Notes: generated by a model from the sequence alone, not told the origin. A DNA stretch of 64,000 bases from Lycorma delicatula (GCF_047948215.1 NC_134457.1:16528626-16592625); one strand, 5' to 3'. Counted from the stretch's first letter, positions 34,901 through 46,024 are shown. Translations and numbers: made by a program.

Positions 34901-35034
34901 AAAAATTTGAACCACTAGGCCTACAACTTAATTTTTACTAGCACTCTAAAATTTTAGCATTACAAGTATGTTGAGGTAAAAAGGAGAAATGAGGAGTTAA
35001 TAAAGATGCATTATTTCAACGTAATACAAACTTT

Positions 35035-35185
35035 CTTTTTTCTGTTTAGCCTCCAGAACCACTGTAATGTATTATTTCAGAGGATGAGTGAGGATGATAT
35101 TTATGAATGTAAATGAAATGTAATCTACTCCTGACCACTCCAGAGATATGTGGTTAATTGCAATCCAACAAAGATCACTGCATTG
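35035..35185 (-). mobile_element. SINE, truncated, same family as 48,430-48,740
   Basis: On the minus strand it contains TTAACCACATATCTCTGGAG, the CATTCATAAATATCATCCTC part, CATCCTCTG and GTGGTTCTGGAGGCTAAAC followed by an A-rich tail. The tRNA-like head is missing. It lies inside the long-TIR transposon. Confidence 0.82.
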
Positions 35186-35726
35186 TTGTAAATTAATACA
35201 TGCTTTACTCAAATAAATTTGTAAAACATTTTTTAAGTAAGTATTTCCAGCTGATTAGTTTCATTTATGATAAGTAACAAATATCAGCTTATATTAACAC
35301 TGGATGTTAATTTTTATTAAAAAATAATATCGGTTGATATAGCTAGCTGTGTTTTAATTATTAGTTATTGTTTATTATTATTAATATTATAGCACAGTTT
35401 AAAGTCAGTTATTGTATGTATTATGAATGTAAAATACAATAAAATTGTTCATGCAGAATGTTTACCCTCTTTTATTGTGAACATGATTTTTTCTGTCATT
35501 GCAACTTTAAATGCTTATAACTCGATAATGAACGCATTAGCAGAATGCGTTCACATTTAATCTTTATATTTAAATAAATTAAATTTGATTCAATATGGCA
35601 GACAAACACTAAAAACCCTCCATAATGCAGATGTTTTTTTAACAATGTAGAACTCCATTCCTTTCTGCCTCCCAAATACCTCTTAGATATGCAGTATAAA
35701 GCTGTTTCCATACTTAAATATCACCA

Positions 35727-35755
35727 TGTGTGTGTATATATATATATATATATAT
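35727..35755. repeat. (TG)n(TA)n microsatellite
   Basis: TGTGTGTG followed by about 11 TA units at the outer edge of the long-TIR transposon. Confidence 0.9.
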
Positions 35756-37001
35756 TTGATACATAAGGGCATATATACACACATACATTTTATATATATC
35801 AAGAACCATTCAATAATAAAATTTTAACTTGTCCATATACATATTTCATTACCCTTAATTATTTTGATCAGAAAAAACACTAACTAAACATTAACTCACT
35901 TCAGCAACCATAAAAAAAAAAGAATGATATGCAGCTAGTATGAGATTTGCAACAAAAACCAGCAAAGCATATTGCCTCTGAGCACATAGCATTACATCAC
36001 TATATTGAGGTTCTATTTTAAAAGTTAGATTTCTTTATGGCAGACCTATTTGAGTTAATAATATAATCAGTATAGACTGTAGAATCCAGTTTATAGAGCA
36101 TGAACATCTTTTAATGATATATTCCTTTCTAAGATTGGCAGTTCATTTTTTTAAAATCTTTGTATAATGGTATCAAAACTTGAATTTTATCAGTAACTGT
36201 TCTGCTTTGTGTAAAGGAATACAATTACATACTGCATTAAGCTCTTTTTCGCTTTGTAGACAAAGGACCTCATAATATCTAACAGGTCTTTTTATTTAGT
36301 AGTTACAGAAAACTTGAATATGGATAGTCTTCAAATACACTAAAATCAGCTTCTATACCAATAAGTTTAAGCAGCTTTGATTTAATATAAAAAAGAACAA
36401 TCAATATTAAAGATTGTAATATTGTTTTTAAAAAAGTATATTTTGTTTTCCTGATACAATGAAAAATTTGGAAGTTGTCTGTAAAGGTAAATCTAAAACT
36501 GGACAGTAAGTAATTGACTTAAAATGTATGTAGTGAACAGTCTAATTATTAAAAAAGAATTAATTTGCCTACTGTAAAATAATAAAATTCTGTATGAAGA
36601 AAAACTTAAAACTAAGTAAATACTGCCAGTTTATGACATAAGCTAAATATTTGACGTTTTATTATTTAAAAGATACTGACTTAATGTTTTTAACAAATAT
36701 ATACCTTTAAAGTAAGAACTTAACCAGCAAAGGTACGGTATGTTGTGGTGCAAACTGAACTTGAACACTAGGTTAGGAACCAAATTATTTGGCAACTTCA
36801 ACATCGAAATTATATTTTTTATACTAGAAAATAACACTGGTAAATTATTAAATAAAGCACATATACTGTACCCTTAATTCATTATCATACCATATTATTT
36901 ATAATTCGAGCAATCTACCACGTGCAAGTAAACCACATTCATAGTACGTAACAAATATGTATTTCAAATTCATTCCGCAATGTAACAACTTAGTAAAATG
37001 T
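35756..37001. other. AT-rich stretch without a supported gene
   Basis: Upstream of the coding part of the NOL8-like gene on the minus strand. A non-coding first exon or promoter could lie here or further right; I cannot point to it. Confidence 0.35.
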
Positions 37002-37109
37002 TTACTGTAACAGTAATGAATAGACAACACTCACTTCTAAAATAAATACTAACTTACTGTAACAGTAATGAATAGACAACACTCACTTCTAAAATAAATA
37101 CTAACTTAC
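37002..37109. repeat. 52-bp unit, two perfect tandem copies
   Basis: The unit starts TTACTGTAACAGTAATGAAT and ends AAATAAATACTAAC; copy one begins at 37,002, copy two at 37,054. The two are identical, so the duplication is recent. Confidence 0.97.
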
Positions 37110-37864
37110 ATAATCATAATATTTTCAGTGCATTTAAACTAACCTAAGCGCATTCTTAGTGTTGCACACAGTCTATCTGAACTACTCTCAATGTACATTT
37201 TGAAAAACTAATCTAAAAGCCGTACGGTTAATTTTTAACTAAAAATATACGTTTATCAGATGCCCTTTTAACATTTAATACATTATACTTTAGAAGACCA
37301 CTTTGGGTAACATAATTTATTTAAAATTGTAAAGTTTTGAAACGACTGCTTTTTCAAAAATATAAGTTTTATTACCGAGCATCGCTGTCAAAGAAATAGG
37401 AAAAATATCGTAGTTGATCCTCATTTGCTAATAACTCAAGACTAAATAGCATTGATGGTTACGAATATAATGTGAGCCCTTAAGGGTTCTGCGAGCTCTG
37501 TCAAACCACGTGCCGTATTTCCATCCTCTCACACAAGGTGATCATAAGCAAGGGCTGATCACTTTCATTCCTTGTTTATGACGACAAATCTGAAGAGTTC
37601 ATCACAGTTGTCACCATGGTAGACTAAAGACGATTCTCCTGCCCTTCTCACATCGCCATTGTTTGTGAAATAAGATTTAATAGCGTTCATCACCTATGTC
37701 TTTTGCAGCTGCTGATCAAGATTTAACACGAATTCTGTACTCCAGCTCAACAGACGCACAAATCAACATTCTTTATTTCTAATGCGGGTGTGGAGTTGAT
37801 TCCTTTCAGAGTATTTTCAACTTGAGGAACAACCAGATTCAAAAAGAATAAAGTCGGTCAAGAT
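37110..37864. other. Unclassified sequence
   Basis: From about 37,470 the composition becomes more mixed, as at the edge of transposon DNA, but nothing is recognised before the R1-like frame. Confidence 0.35.
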
Positions 37865-38135
37865 ACATAGCACCAGTTTAATTATTTATCTTGTATGCAG
37901 CTCCAATGTGGGGTGCTTCGCTGCAAATAAGAAGAAATTTAGAAAGAGTTACTATAGTTCATCGTAGGGCCTTGCTGGGAGTTGCCTCGGCTTATTGTAG
38001 AGCCTCATATGGTGCATTGTGCGTGATTACATCAACATCGACAATAGAATTAGGAATGCAAAGTTGACGGGAGTTTACTTCTCCCTACTTATCGCAGAAC
38101 CTGGACAGAGTCCCTTGCTGCTGGGTCATTCTAAT
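37865..38135 (+). pseudogene. R1-like non-LTR retrotransposon fragment, 5' part
   Basis: One frame reads AAPMWGASLQIRRNLERV, HRRALLGVASAYCRASYGAL, CVITSTSTIELGMQ. This is the region after the reverse transcriptase core of R1/TRAS-type elements (typically LYAAPVW, QRKVLLGISSAYRTTS, ALCVI.G..PI). Stops follow. The piece ends where the A-tail of the minus-strand Jockey element begins. Confidence 0.78.
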
Positions 38136-39447
38136 CGGGCTTGTTTTTTTTTAAAGGGTTACTTTATATAGCGGGTCTAATTTTCTCAAGTTTTGGTTAT
38201 TTTTATTTAGTTAATTTAAGACGGATTTAATTGCATTCCAATCCGTTGTTGAACCAGCGTTATCGAACCCATTTTATGGGCCGACCGCGGAAGGCTAGGC
38301 TTATGAAGCCTGTCCTCCCGACGCAATTCCCCTTCAGACAGTCTACTGAAGTCCTTTCGGTGCTAACGCTTAATAGGCTAGCAGGAATACGCCACAACGG
38401 GGCACTAACTGTAAGGAGGGAGCAATGCGATCCCTACTCCGGAGGAGTCGCAATTGCTGGTTTATTTTATCTAACTTGTAAGTTTTGAAAAGGAGAGGTT
38501 GTGTAGAAGCTCTTCATCCGCTTCTGGTATAGCTGCCCTTCAGGACGCATCTTTGCTGGGCTCTGTTCCGGACTCCAGTCCGTGATGTTCAGACGAGTGG
38601 TTGGTCTTCCTTCTTCTTCATCTTCTTCTTCTCCCTCTTCTTCTTCCGAAGACCTCTTCGTTCTTCTTTGGCCTGCACTTTCCAAGAATTGGTAGTAACC
38701 GAAGTTACATACCATTAACCTTGAAATTCCCGAGGCCCCGAAGGGCTGAACGGGGGAAAGTGCAGGTTTCTTCGTTCTTCCGTGCTGTCAGTGGCTGCTG
38801 GGCAGGTGACTGCTGGGCAAGTGGCTGCTGGGCTCGTTCCCTCTTTCTTCTTTCTTGAAAGGAAAGGAAGGTAATAGGGAACTTACAAAATTTTGATACC
38901 TATTCGCGATCGCGGTTTTGGGGCGGCGATTTTCTTAGAAGTAAACAGAAATTATACACTCCACGTAATTATTAACCTTCAGACACACGTGTGTCTGAGA
39001 AGGGGTTGGGGGGACCGCGTGGCCGCAGTGAAGAAACCATTTGTTTTTGTGGTGGCTGTTGGTATCTGCAACAAAAGAAGCAGAACACACACACACGAAG
39101 AAAAAATAAAAATAAATAAAAATTTGATTTTTACTTTCCTTTGGACTGGCAGGATGAGAGGAAGGAAAGGCCGTTTCCCAAGACTGCACGACGAGTCGTT
39201 CCACATCCTCCTGTTTCTGAAACAAGAGAAACAGAACAAAACACCCGCAGAAAAAAAAAATTAAAAATTAAAAATTTTGACCGCGTTTTTGTTTTATGCG
39301 CGACTTACCGTATTTTACTGTATACCTCGCGAAAACTATTGACTCGCGACCCCGGAAACGCGTCTGACGCGCTATTCCGTTTATGGCTCATGCGATATGG
39401 AGACCCCTAAGCCTGGTTTGTCGATTCTCGGCTCCCGCACCGCACCA

Positions 39448-42136
39448 TCACGGTGGTTCGTCCAGTACGGCGTGAGGCCGCTTCTTTACAACTGTCGGGG
39501 TTGGGTCCTCTCGGCAGATGTCCCAAAGATGACTGTGTTCGGACACAGCCGCTCTCCCGAACAGTCTGCGCGCCTGGGCCACCCCCACCTCGGACACGGA
39601 TTGAAATCGGATCATCAGATCGGAGAGTGGCGTTCCTGACGAACCACGGAGCTCCAAAGATCGTCCGCAACGCGATGTTTTGGACGGCCTCGATCTTCTT
39701 TTGAAGCGAGGAGCTCAACACTGCCCCCCATGCCGGGTAAGCATATGTTAGAATCGGCAGTACGTACAGCCGAAAAATGAGAAGCTTAGTTGCCAGTGGG
39801 TACGGGCTGGCACTGTTCAGCACTGGGTATAGCGAGGCTCTGGCGGCCTTAGCCCTCCGGGTCGCATAATTTACATGTTCGCCGAAGGTATGCCGCCTGT
39901 CCAACACCACCCCCAGGTACTTAACTGTTTTCTCAAATGGGATTTTCTCCCCTGAGATTTCCAGCTGTCTGGCCGGTTTTCGTGTCTTGCATGTGAACAT
40001 CACGGCCACCGATTTTTCACCGTTGACCCTGATTCTCCACATGTCGAGCCACGGTTCCACTAAGTCCAGCTGCCTTTGGAGCCTCCGGACCGCGTAATCC
40101 ACATTTGCGGATTCGTAGAAATATGCCGTGTCGTCTGCGTAAAGGGCCGTTTTGACCCCTTCCGACAGCGGCATATCGTTCACGTACAAAGTGTACAAGA
40201 ACGGGGAGAGCACTGCTCCTTGGGGAACCCCAGCGGCTATTTCTCTGGTAGGGGAAATCGTTTCCCCTACGCGCACGACAAAATGTCGGTCTAGCAGATA
40301 TGACCGCATCAGTCTGACATAGCGGTAAGGGATCGCCGATCGCGCTAGCTTATAAAGCAGCCCGCTATGCCAAACTTTGTCAAAGGCCTTGGCCACATCC
40401 AGAAAAAACGGCTGCAGTCACCGCTTTTCTGTTCAGGCCTCCGACAAGGTCATCTATTATTTTTACCAGTTGGAGGGTAGTTGAGTGACCCTCCCTGAAC
40501 CCAAATTGCTTGGGCCGCACTTCTCCCTCCATGTATCGCCTCAGTTTTTCGAGGAAAATTCTCTCGAACAGCTTAGACAATACCGGTAACAGGGAGATTG
40601 GCCTATAATTCCGTGGGAAAAGTGAACTTTTCCCCGGTTTGGATAAACATACGACTTTGGCTGTTTTCCAACAATTCGGGAAATATCCAACGTACAAAAT
40701 GGACGTGAATATCACCGAAATTGTTGTAATCACGGAGGCCGGTATGTTCCGGAATGCACGGGCGCTGATCCCGTCGACACCCGGGGCCTTGTCGGGGCTT
40801 GTGGCCTTAATGGCTGCGGAAACTTCCGCTTCAGTGACTTGGTCAATCTCTAGAGGGGCGTCCTCCACCTGTGAGAAATAATCTACAATAAAGGATTCCA
40901 CCTCGGTTGTGTGCTCGTCGTTCGTGGCGGGAGGGGGGTTTGGAGTGAATTGTTCCTCCAAGGTATCGGCGAAAACCTCGGCCCTCTCCGCCTCCGAGTA
41001 GGCAAGAAAACCTCGCTGCCCCACAACCGGATGGCGAGGCTTCTTCCCTTCTCGCAGTCTCCTGTTCAACCTGAACACCGAGGAGATGTCGTCAGAGACC
41101 GAGGCGAGGTATTCGTTCCACGAATCCTCTCGATGGCTTGTCAGCAGTTGTTTTACCCTGTCCGTTTGATTATAAAAGGCCCGCTTATCAGCGGTGGACA
41201 GGGTGATTGGATATCTCCTCCTCAGTCGTCGTTTCTCCGTTATGGCTTCGGAGATATGAGGAGGGAGGTCGAGTTTTGGCCGATGAGCTGCCTGCCAGGG
41301 CCTCGGTCATTGACGACGTGACGCGCCCGACAGTGTCGTCGATTTCCTCCGGGGTGTTCAGGAGCTCAGGATTTACCGGCCTGTACTCCCGCTGGAGGGT
41401 CTCGTAAAACCTTTTCCAGTTAACTGACCTTCGGGGTATAGGCGGGGGATCTCGGCCACCCCCTGCCTGACCTAGTTCTAACAGAACAGGGGAATAGTCC
41501 GAGCTGAGGTCTTCTATCGTTTCAATCATGAATGGGAGGGTACCCCCCTTCATGACTGCGATATCCAGCACGTCAGGCCTACATCTGCCTGTGCGATGAA
41601 CGAACGTGGGCACCTCAGGGCCTACGACGACCAAGCGGCGGGCTCTCGCCCTTTCGTACAGCAATCTGCCATTCGGATTTGTCAGATTGCTGTTACATGA
41701 CACGTGTTTGGCATTGAGGTCGCCCATGAGTATCATGGGCCCATCCCAATTTTCTAGCACGGCATCCAGATCTGCGCCGGTTACCGCATCGTTCGGCTTG
41801 CTATAAGCCGAAACCAGCCGATACACCGTGCCCAGATGCTCCACATGCACACACGTTTGCTCCATCACGTTTGTATGAAGAACAACGCGCGTATGCATGT
41901 GGCGTCTGTGGACTAAACCGCAGTTCCACCAGAGGTGCGGTTTCCGGGTCGAACTGGCCTATCCTCCTATATGTAAAATAGTTCCGAAGGGTCAGTTGCC
42001 TGTTTGGGTTCAAGCACGTCTCAGACAACAGTATCACGTCTATCAGTAGATCCTCGGCCAGACGGCTTAGTTCCTCCGTCCGGCCTACTACTGAGTTGGC
42101 GTTCCACTGCAAGAGTCTGAGGGTGGGCCTAACCAT
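39448..42136 (-). CDS. Jockey ORF2: AP-type endonuclease and reverse transcriptase, frameshifted
   Basis: Begins MVRPTLRLLQWNANSV (endonuclease start with the Asn of QWN), ILLSETCL, then after a shift VYRLVSAYSKPND, ILMGDLNAKH, PDVLDIAV and SSDYSPVLLE (the family usually has SDH). Then VFRLNRRLREGKKP, APGVDGISARAFRN, NYRPISLLPVLSKLFERI, FGFREGHSTT, and after another shift DVAKAFDKVWH, AGVPQGAVLSPFLYTLYVND, LYADDTAYF (catalytic YADD) and VKYLGVVLD. The C-terminus has LTYAYPAWG and, after one more shift, HSHLWDICREDP, ending at 39,448. Breaks near 41,930, 41,275, 40,405 and 39,650. The 41,275 and 40,405 breaks are exactly one extra A or T in a run. Confidence 0.92.
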
Positions 42137-43542
42137 ACCTAGACAGTACAGCCATGAGGCACTCTATTAAGGACTGGATACAGTCCTTTAGAGATTTTGC
42201 CTGGAGCAGGCGTGGCAAAACCATCATTATATCTGGCAGGATATCCCTCACTGTCATCTGTGACAGGAAGTCCATGCCAGTGGTCTCCAACGGGGTAGCC
42301 GGTTTCGGATTGCCGCTGGAGGTGCCTTTTGGCGCGGCCGCCCTTTTGGTGGGGCGCGGGGCCACAGGGGCCGCGGTGTTTTTAACAGCCTGCTTGGCCT
42401 TCCCAGCCGGAGCAGGCTTTGCCTTTCCCGTCGAGGAAGGCTTGGCCTTCTTCGCCGGGGCCGGCTTTGTCGCCGCCTTTTGTTTCACCACCTTCTTAGT
42501 GGTTTCCGCCGGTTTGGCTTGGTGGGTGTTGGGGAGGGTACCTCCCATTTTTTCACGACCGCCTTGGCCACAGGTGTCGGCACCTCCGGTTTGGGGGCTG
42601 TTTTTCCCCCACCGGCAACACGGGCCCAGCTGCGGCCGTCTACAGTCGCGGGCTTTTTAAGTCCCTTGACTTTGTTTGTCTGCTCCTTGTAATAGGGGCA
42701 GCCCCTGTAATTGGCCGGATGTGGCTCCTTACAGTTGACGCATGAGGCTGGTTCCTCACGCGGCTTGACACAGGCAGAAGTGTCGTGGTTTCCACCACAC
42801 TTCACGCATTGCTGGGCCCTCTGGCAGTAATTGAACGAATGTCCAAATTTCTGGCATCTGTGGCACTGGGTTGGCCCCCCTCGTGACACAAATGCAGTCA
42901 CTGCGACCTTGCAGTAAAAAATACTGCCAAGGTCGTAAATGGTCCGGGCCAAAGGGGTCCTCTTAAGGGCCACTAGGCAGGTCGGGGTTTCCCGACAGTC
43001 CCTTGTGAGGAGCTTCTTAACTGAAACCACCTCAAAGCCAAGGGAGGTCAGTTCCTCCCTTACTTCTTCCGGGGTAGCCTCATAGGGGATCCTCCGTATA
43101 ACTACCTTCAGCTCCCTGTCCTTCGGGAGCTGAAAGGAGTGAAAGGCGATTCCTTCGAGTGCAGGAAACTCTGCACCGCCCGGTAATCCGCCTCGCTGCC
43201 CAGCTGCAGCCTTATCGAGAGCCCAGTGCTTTTTGCCACCAGGCGCCCCCCAATCCTCGACTTAATATCGCGCGCTAATGCTGGCCACTCCTTTGGGCAG
43301 TCCAGCATTATCGGCGGAATTTTCTCCCGCCTGACGGTAGCAGGCTGTGATGGGGCCCCATCATCAGCCTGCGGGGTGACGGTTACAGCCTTGCTGCAAC
43401 CCGCTACTGGCTCCGTTTCCATGGGAGGAACGGAGTCCCGGCGTTCCTGGCGCTTCCTAGCGCCAGACCCGCTTTCCTCTCCACCGTCGGACAGTTCCGG
43501 AGTGGGAGAACGGGGTGGGGGAGGCCTTATTTTTCCTTCCAT
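42129..43542 (-). CDS. Jockey ORF1: gag-like zinc-knuckle protein, frameshifted
   Basis: Starts MEGKIRPPPPRSPTPELSDG; the first part (to about 43,130) is Pro/Ser/Glu-rich and then holds the DCPKEWPALARDIKSRIGGR fold. After one missing A near 43,140 it goes on as ELKVVIRRIPYEATPEEV and VSRGGPTQCHRCQKFGHSFN with three zinc-knuckle units: CHRCQKFGHSFNYC, CVKCGGNHDTSAC and CVNCKEPHPANYRGC. After a shift at a run of six A (42,553-42,548) an Ala/Lys/Pro-rich tail follows and ends SRYG. The order (PRE_C2HC-like domain, then knuckles) is that of Jockey and other non-LTR gag proteins, which bind the element RNA. Confidence 0.9.
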
Positions 43543-43588
43543 GAAGGAAAAAATAAAACCGAAATTAAAATTAAAAAAGGCACTTTAA

Positions 43589-43613
43589 CTGTGGCACTTT
43601 TCCAGTGCCACAG
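43589..43613 (-). other. Perfect 10-bp hairpin at the 5' end of the Jockey element
   Basis: CTGTGGCACT and AGTGCCACAG with a 5-base loop, about 50 bases before the ORF1 start codon on the minus strand, close to the junction with the R1-like piece. Confidence 0.8.
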
Positions 43614-43629
43614 ATAGAGAAACAAGAGA

Positions 43630-43985
43630 GGTGCGGTTAGAATCACTGAGCAATTACCAGAGACCATTATAGGTTGGTTATATGATAGAAAGTGAAAAAA
43701 ACTGGAAGCAAGTTCATGTATTTTCTTAAGAGGTACTTCGAGCCAAGAAACTGGAGGAATGCCAGAGGGGATTTTAGAATAGGAAAGGGTGACAGCCCCA
43801 TTGGTGGGGGCTGGCATGCTCCAGTGTCTCAATTCCAATGACCGGCTAGGGACTCCAGAGGATTAAATGACCGTCTAGGGACTCCGGTTAGGGATTAAAT
43901 GTTGAAAAGACCCGATGCTGTGTCTGGCGCAATTGTGTCTAGGCACGGTGTCAAATGGGTACAATTAAAATAAAGTAATAATGGA
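43630..43985 (+). pseudogene. R1-like non-LTR retrotransposon fragment, 3' part
   Basis: The plus strand reads MIESEKNWKQVHVF then EVLRAKKLEECQRGF, like the last residues of R1/TRAS ORF2 (NW..V..Y...VL..KK), followed by TGACAGCCCCATTGGTGGGG and two related GGCTAGGGACTCC / GTCTAGGGACTCC repeats of a 3' untranslated region. Together with 37,865-38,135 it looks like one R1-like element broken by the Jockey insertion, with the part between the two lost. Confidence 0.6.
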
Positions 43986-45039
43986 TCTGACTGACATGCT
44001 GACCTGCCATGTCAGATGTACAGCTGGTAGGTGGGAAGGCTTGTCATTAAAACAGACACCCTTCTGGTTCAAGTTATACTGACAAGTTGGACCAAACCAG
44101 AGGAGCTGAAGGAAAAAAATAAAAAGTTTAATGGAGGCTTACTGATGAAATTTATTAAATCGGTGTCTGAAAGGAAGAATTCAAAACGCCAATGAGAGCT
44201 TCCACAGTCTTTTATGGAAGTGTGAGGAAACCAAAAGTGTTTTGCGATCGGTAGTAGAAGCAGCAGTAGTAGAGTCAACGAGCAAGTTTAATTTTGGTAA
44301 TACAGAAATAATAGGTAATATGGAAATTAGCTTTGTATCCCCAAGAAAATCACTAGAATCTTAGCAAGAAAATGTGATCACTGAAAAAAAAAGAAAATGA
44401 TCATAAAAATTAAAGGAAAGAAGTAACTGCAAATGGAACAGATAATGAAAGATGAGAAGAAAAAGAACCAGAAGGCATCACATATGTAGCTGGGGAATTC
44501 TAAATCAGATAAGGTACTAAGCGAGAAAATTATCTGGATGTGGTTTTGTAACTTTGAATGTAATTTTCTGTATGTTTGTTTTTCATTTTCTTTGACAAGA
44601 AAAAATCATCATAACTTCAGTGTCTTAAAAGGTAAAGACATATTTTTTTTTTTATTTTTTCAGTAGATTTTTCTCTATTTTTACAAAAATGGATACAATA
44701 AAATTGCCGTATGGAAGATTAAAAAAATATATACAGTAAATCAGAATTATAAAATATTGATGTTTGGAAAAAAATTATTATCAAATTTCCCATTCATGAT
44801 AAACTGTTTAAAATGTGTAGAAAAATAGAACACAGTTTTTATCTTCAATTTAAAAAAAATTGTAAAAATAGCATTAAATTAAATTAGTTATGATTTTTTT
44901 TTGTATATTCCTAATTTATCAACCCCACCAGAATAGTAAGGAGTGGAGGAATTATTTTTGACTAATAAAATAATAAAAATGATGATAAAGCAATAGTGAA
45001 ATTAATTAGAACGACCTGGAACTTGTAACATATAAAGCT
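43986..45039. other. Unclassified sequence
   Basis: First 550 bases of mixed composition (perhaps more of the R1-like element or another retroelement), then AT-rich. No protein recognised. Confidence 0.35.
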
Positions 45040-45690
45040 TAAAAAAATTTTTTTAGGGCTTCCCCCTTTAAGTGTGGAACCTTGAAAACCTGATGATTTC
45101 ATATTTGACCAAGAAATCTTGGATTAGATATGATAAGTGAAGAGGAGTGTTTTCTTAATGCAACTGTAACTTTCTGATTCCCACATGTCTAGTCTCTTGA
45201 AGCTGCATCACAGAAATGACACAAAAACTCCAGGTAGTACTGCTTGTTGACAGTGGGATCTTCGTGATGGACATCTCTGCAGTAGTAAAAAAAGAAGCAA
45301 TTAGTATAATTTTAATTTTGCTTCTCACTTGTCCTGGTTTCTTTGGTATTTGGATGATGGTGACAACTCAGCTTTGGTTTTTGGATTGTGCCTGTATATC
45401 TAAGATTCATCACAGTGAATAATTGTTGGCGCACTACAGCACGTTCTATGTATTGTCAAAACAAATCTCTTTTTGTTCAAGTGAAATAGGTTTGGACAAA
45501 TTTTGCAGCTATGTGAATGCTAAATTGTGTGTTCCAACCCAACTCTAAGTCATTTGCAATTTCTCGGACAGTTAACAGATGATTTTCCGTAATCAAACTG
45601 GGCATCTGTTAAGTACTTTGGATTTCAGCTTATTGACAGCCTACCAGAGTGTTGGTATTCAACTGAAGTTTGCTGATTTTGAAATCATTT
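45040..45690 (-). pseudogene. Mariner transposase remnant
   Basis: On the minus strand: an SGRLSIS-like piece (45,640), MPSLITENHLLTVREIANDL (45,610-45,545), AKFVQTYFT, the TVMNLRYTGTIQKP region, ETRTSEK, then RDVHHEDPTVNKQYYLEF and LCHFCDAASRD (45,270-45,190). These match, in order, the mariner blocks HRLTVREIANEL, AKFVPRLLT, GVVHHEF..GQTVNKEYYLEV and LRDAVR. It is heavily broken and no ends were identified. Confidence 0.8.
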
Positions 45691-45976
45691 ATAATATCAT
45701 TACAATTTTCTCTCAAATAAATCATTCATTTGATGGAAAAATTCAAGAAAAAATAATTGTTAAACTAGTTGTAAAAAAGATACATTCTAAATTGGTTTAA
45801 CTTACATTCAGTAGCTGTTTCTTTAAGTCTTTCTGTGCATTTTTACACAGATTTCATAAGAAATCTACCTATTGTAATGGATATCATGATTTGACTTCAA
45901 TAAAATTTCGACACAGCTTCGCACTTTAAATCCCCCAGACACCAAAACCACTGTCAGTTCAAAAGTTTATGTATAC

Positions 45977-45978
<2 letters not shown>

Positions 45979-46020
<42 letters not shown>
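45979..46020. repeat. (TA)n microsatellite
   Basis: About 21 TA units directly abutting the left end of the transposon at 46,021, which uses TA as its target. Confidence 0.97.

Positions 46021-46024
<4 letters not shown>

Larger units (their letters stand above)
33184..35727 (-). mobile_element. Tc1/mariner-superfamily transposon with long inverted ends, copy 2
   Basis: Inverted ends extend for about 270 bases: both read GTATGGAAACAGCTTTATAC near the tip, then GTTCTACAT/GTTTCTACAT, CATATTGAATCAAA/TATATTGAATCAAA, and GTTATAAGCATT with AAAGTT. Outer bases: GGGTGATA on the left, inverted GGTGATAT on the right. It ends only about 50 bases before the acceptor of the first coding exon of the NOL8-like gene. 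A SINE is inserted near its right side. Confidence 0.87.
38144..43615 (-). mobile_element. Jockey-type non-LTR retrotransposon, nearly full length
   Basis: GC-rich block in AT-rich surroundings. On the minus strand: a 5' region with a hairpin (43,613-43,589), ORF1 (gag-like, 43,542-42,129), ORF2 (endonuclease plus reverse transcriptase, 42,136-39,448), a long 3' untranslated region and nine A at 38,152-38,144, just inside the junction with the R1-like fragment. The 3' region includes a GAAGAAG-rich tract (38,600-38,660). The frames are clean except for single-base indels, many of them at homopolymers. I could not find a convincing target-site duplication. Confidence 0.9.

Noticed and set aside
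38467..39410. Several frames of 80-120 codons on both strands
   Set aside because: They lie in the GC-rich 3' untranslated region of the Jockey element and contain low-complexity Glu or Leu runs; no recognised domain.
42154..42660. 168-codon plus-strand frame rich in Ala, Phe and Gly
   Set aside because: Antisense of the Lys/Ala/Pro-rich end of Jockey ORF1.
43226..43588. 120-codon plus-strand frame
   Set aside because: Antisense of Jockey ORF1.
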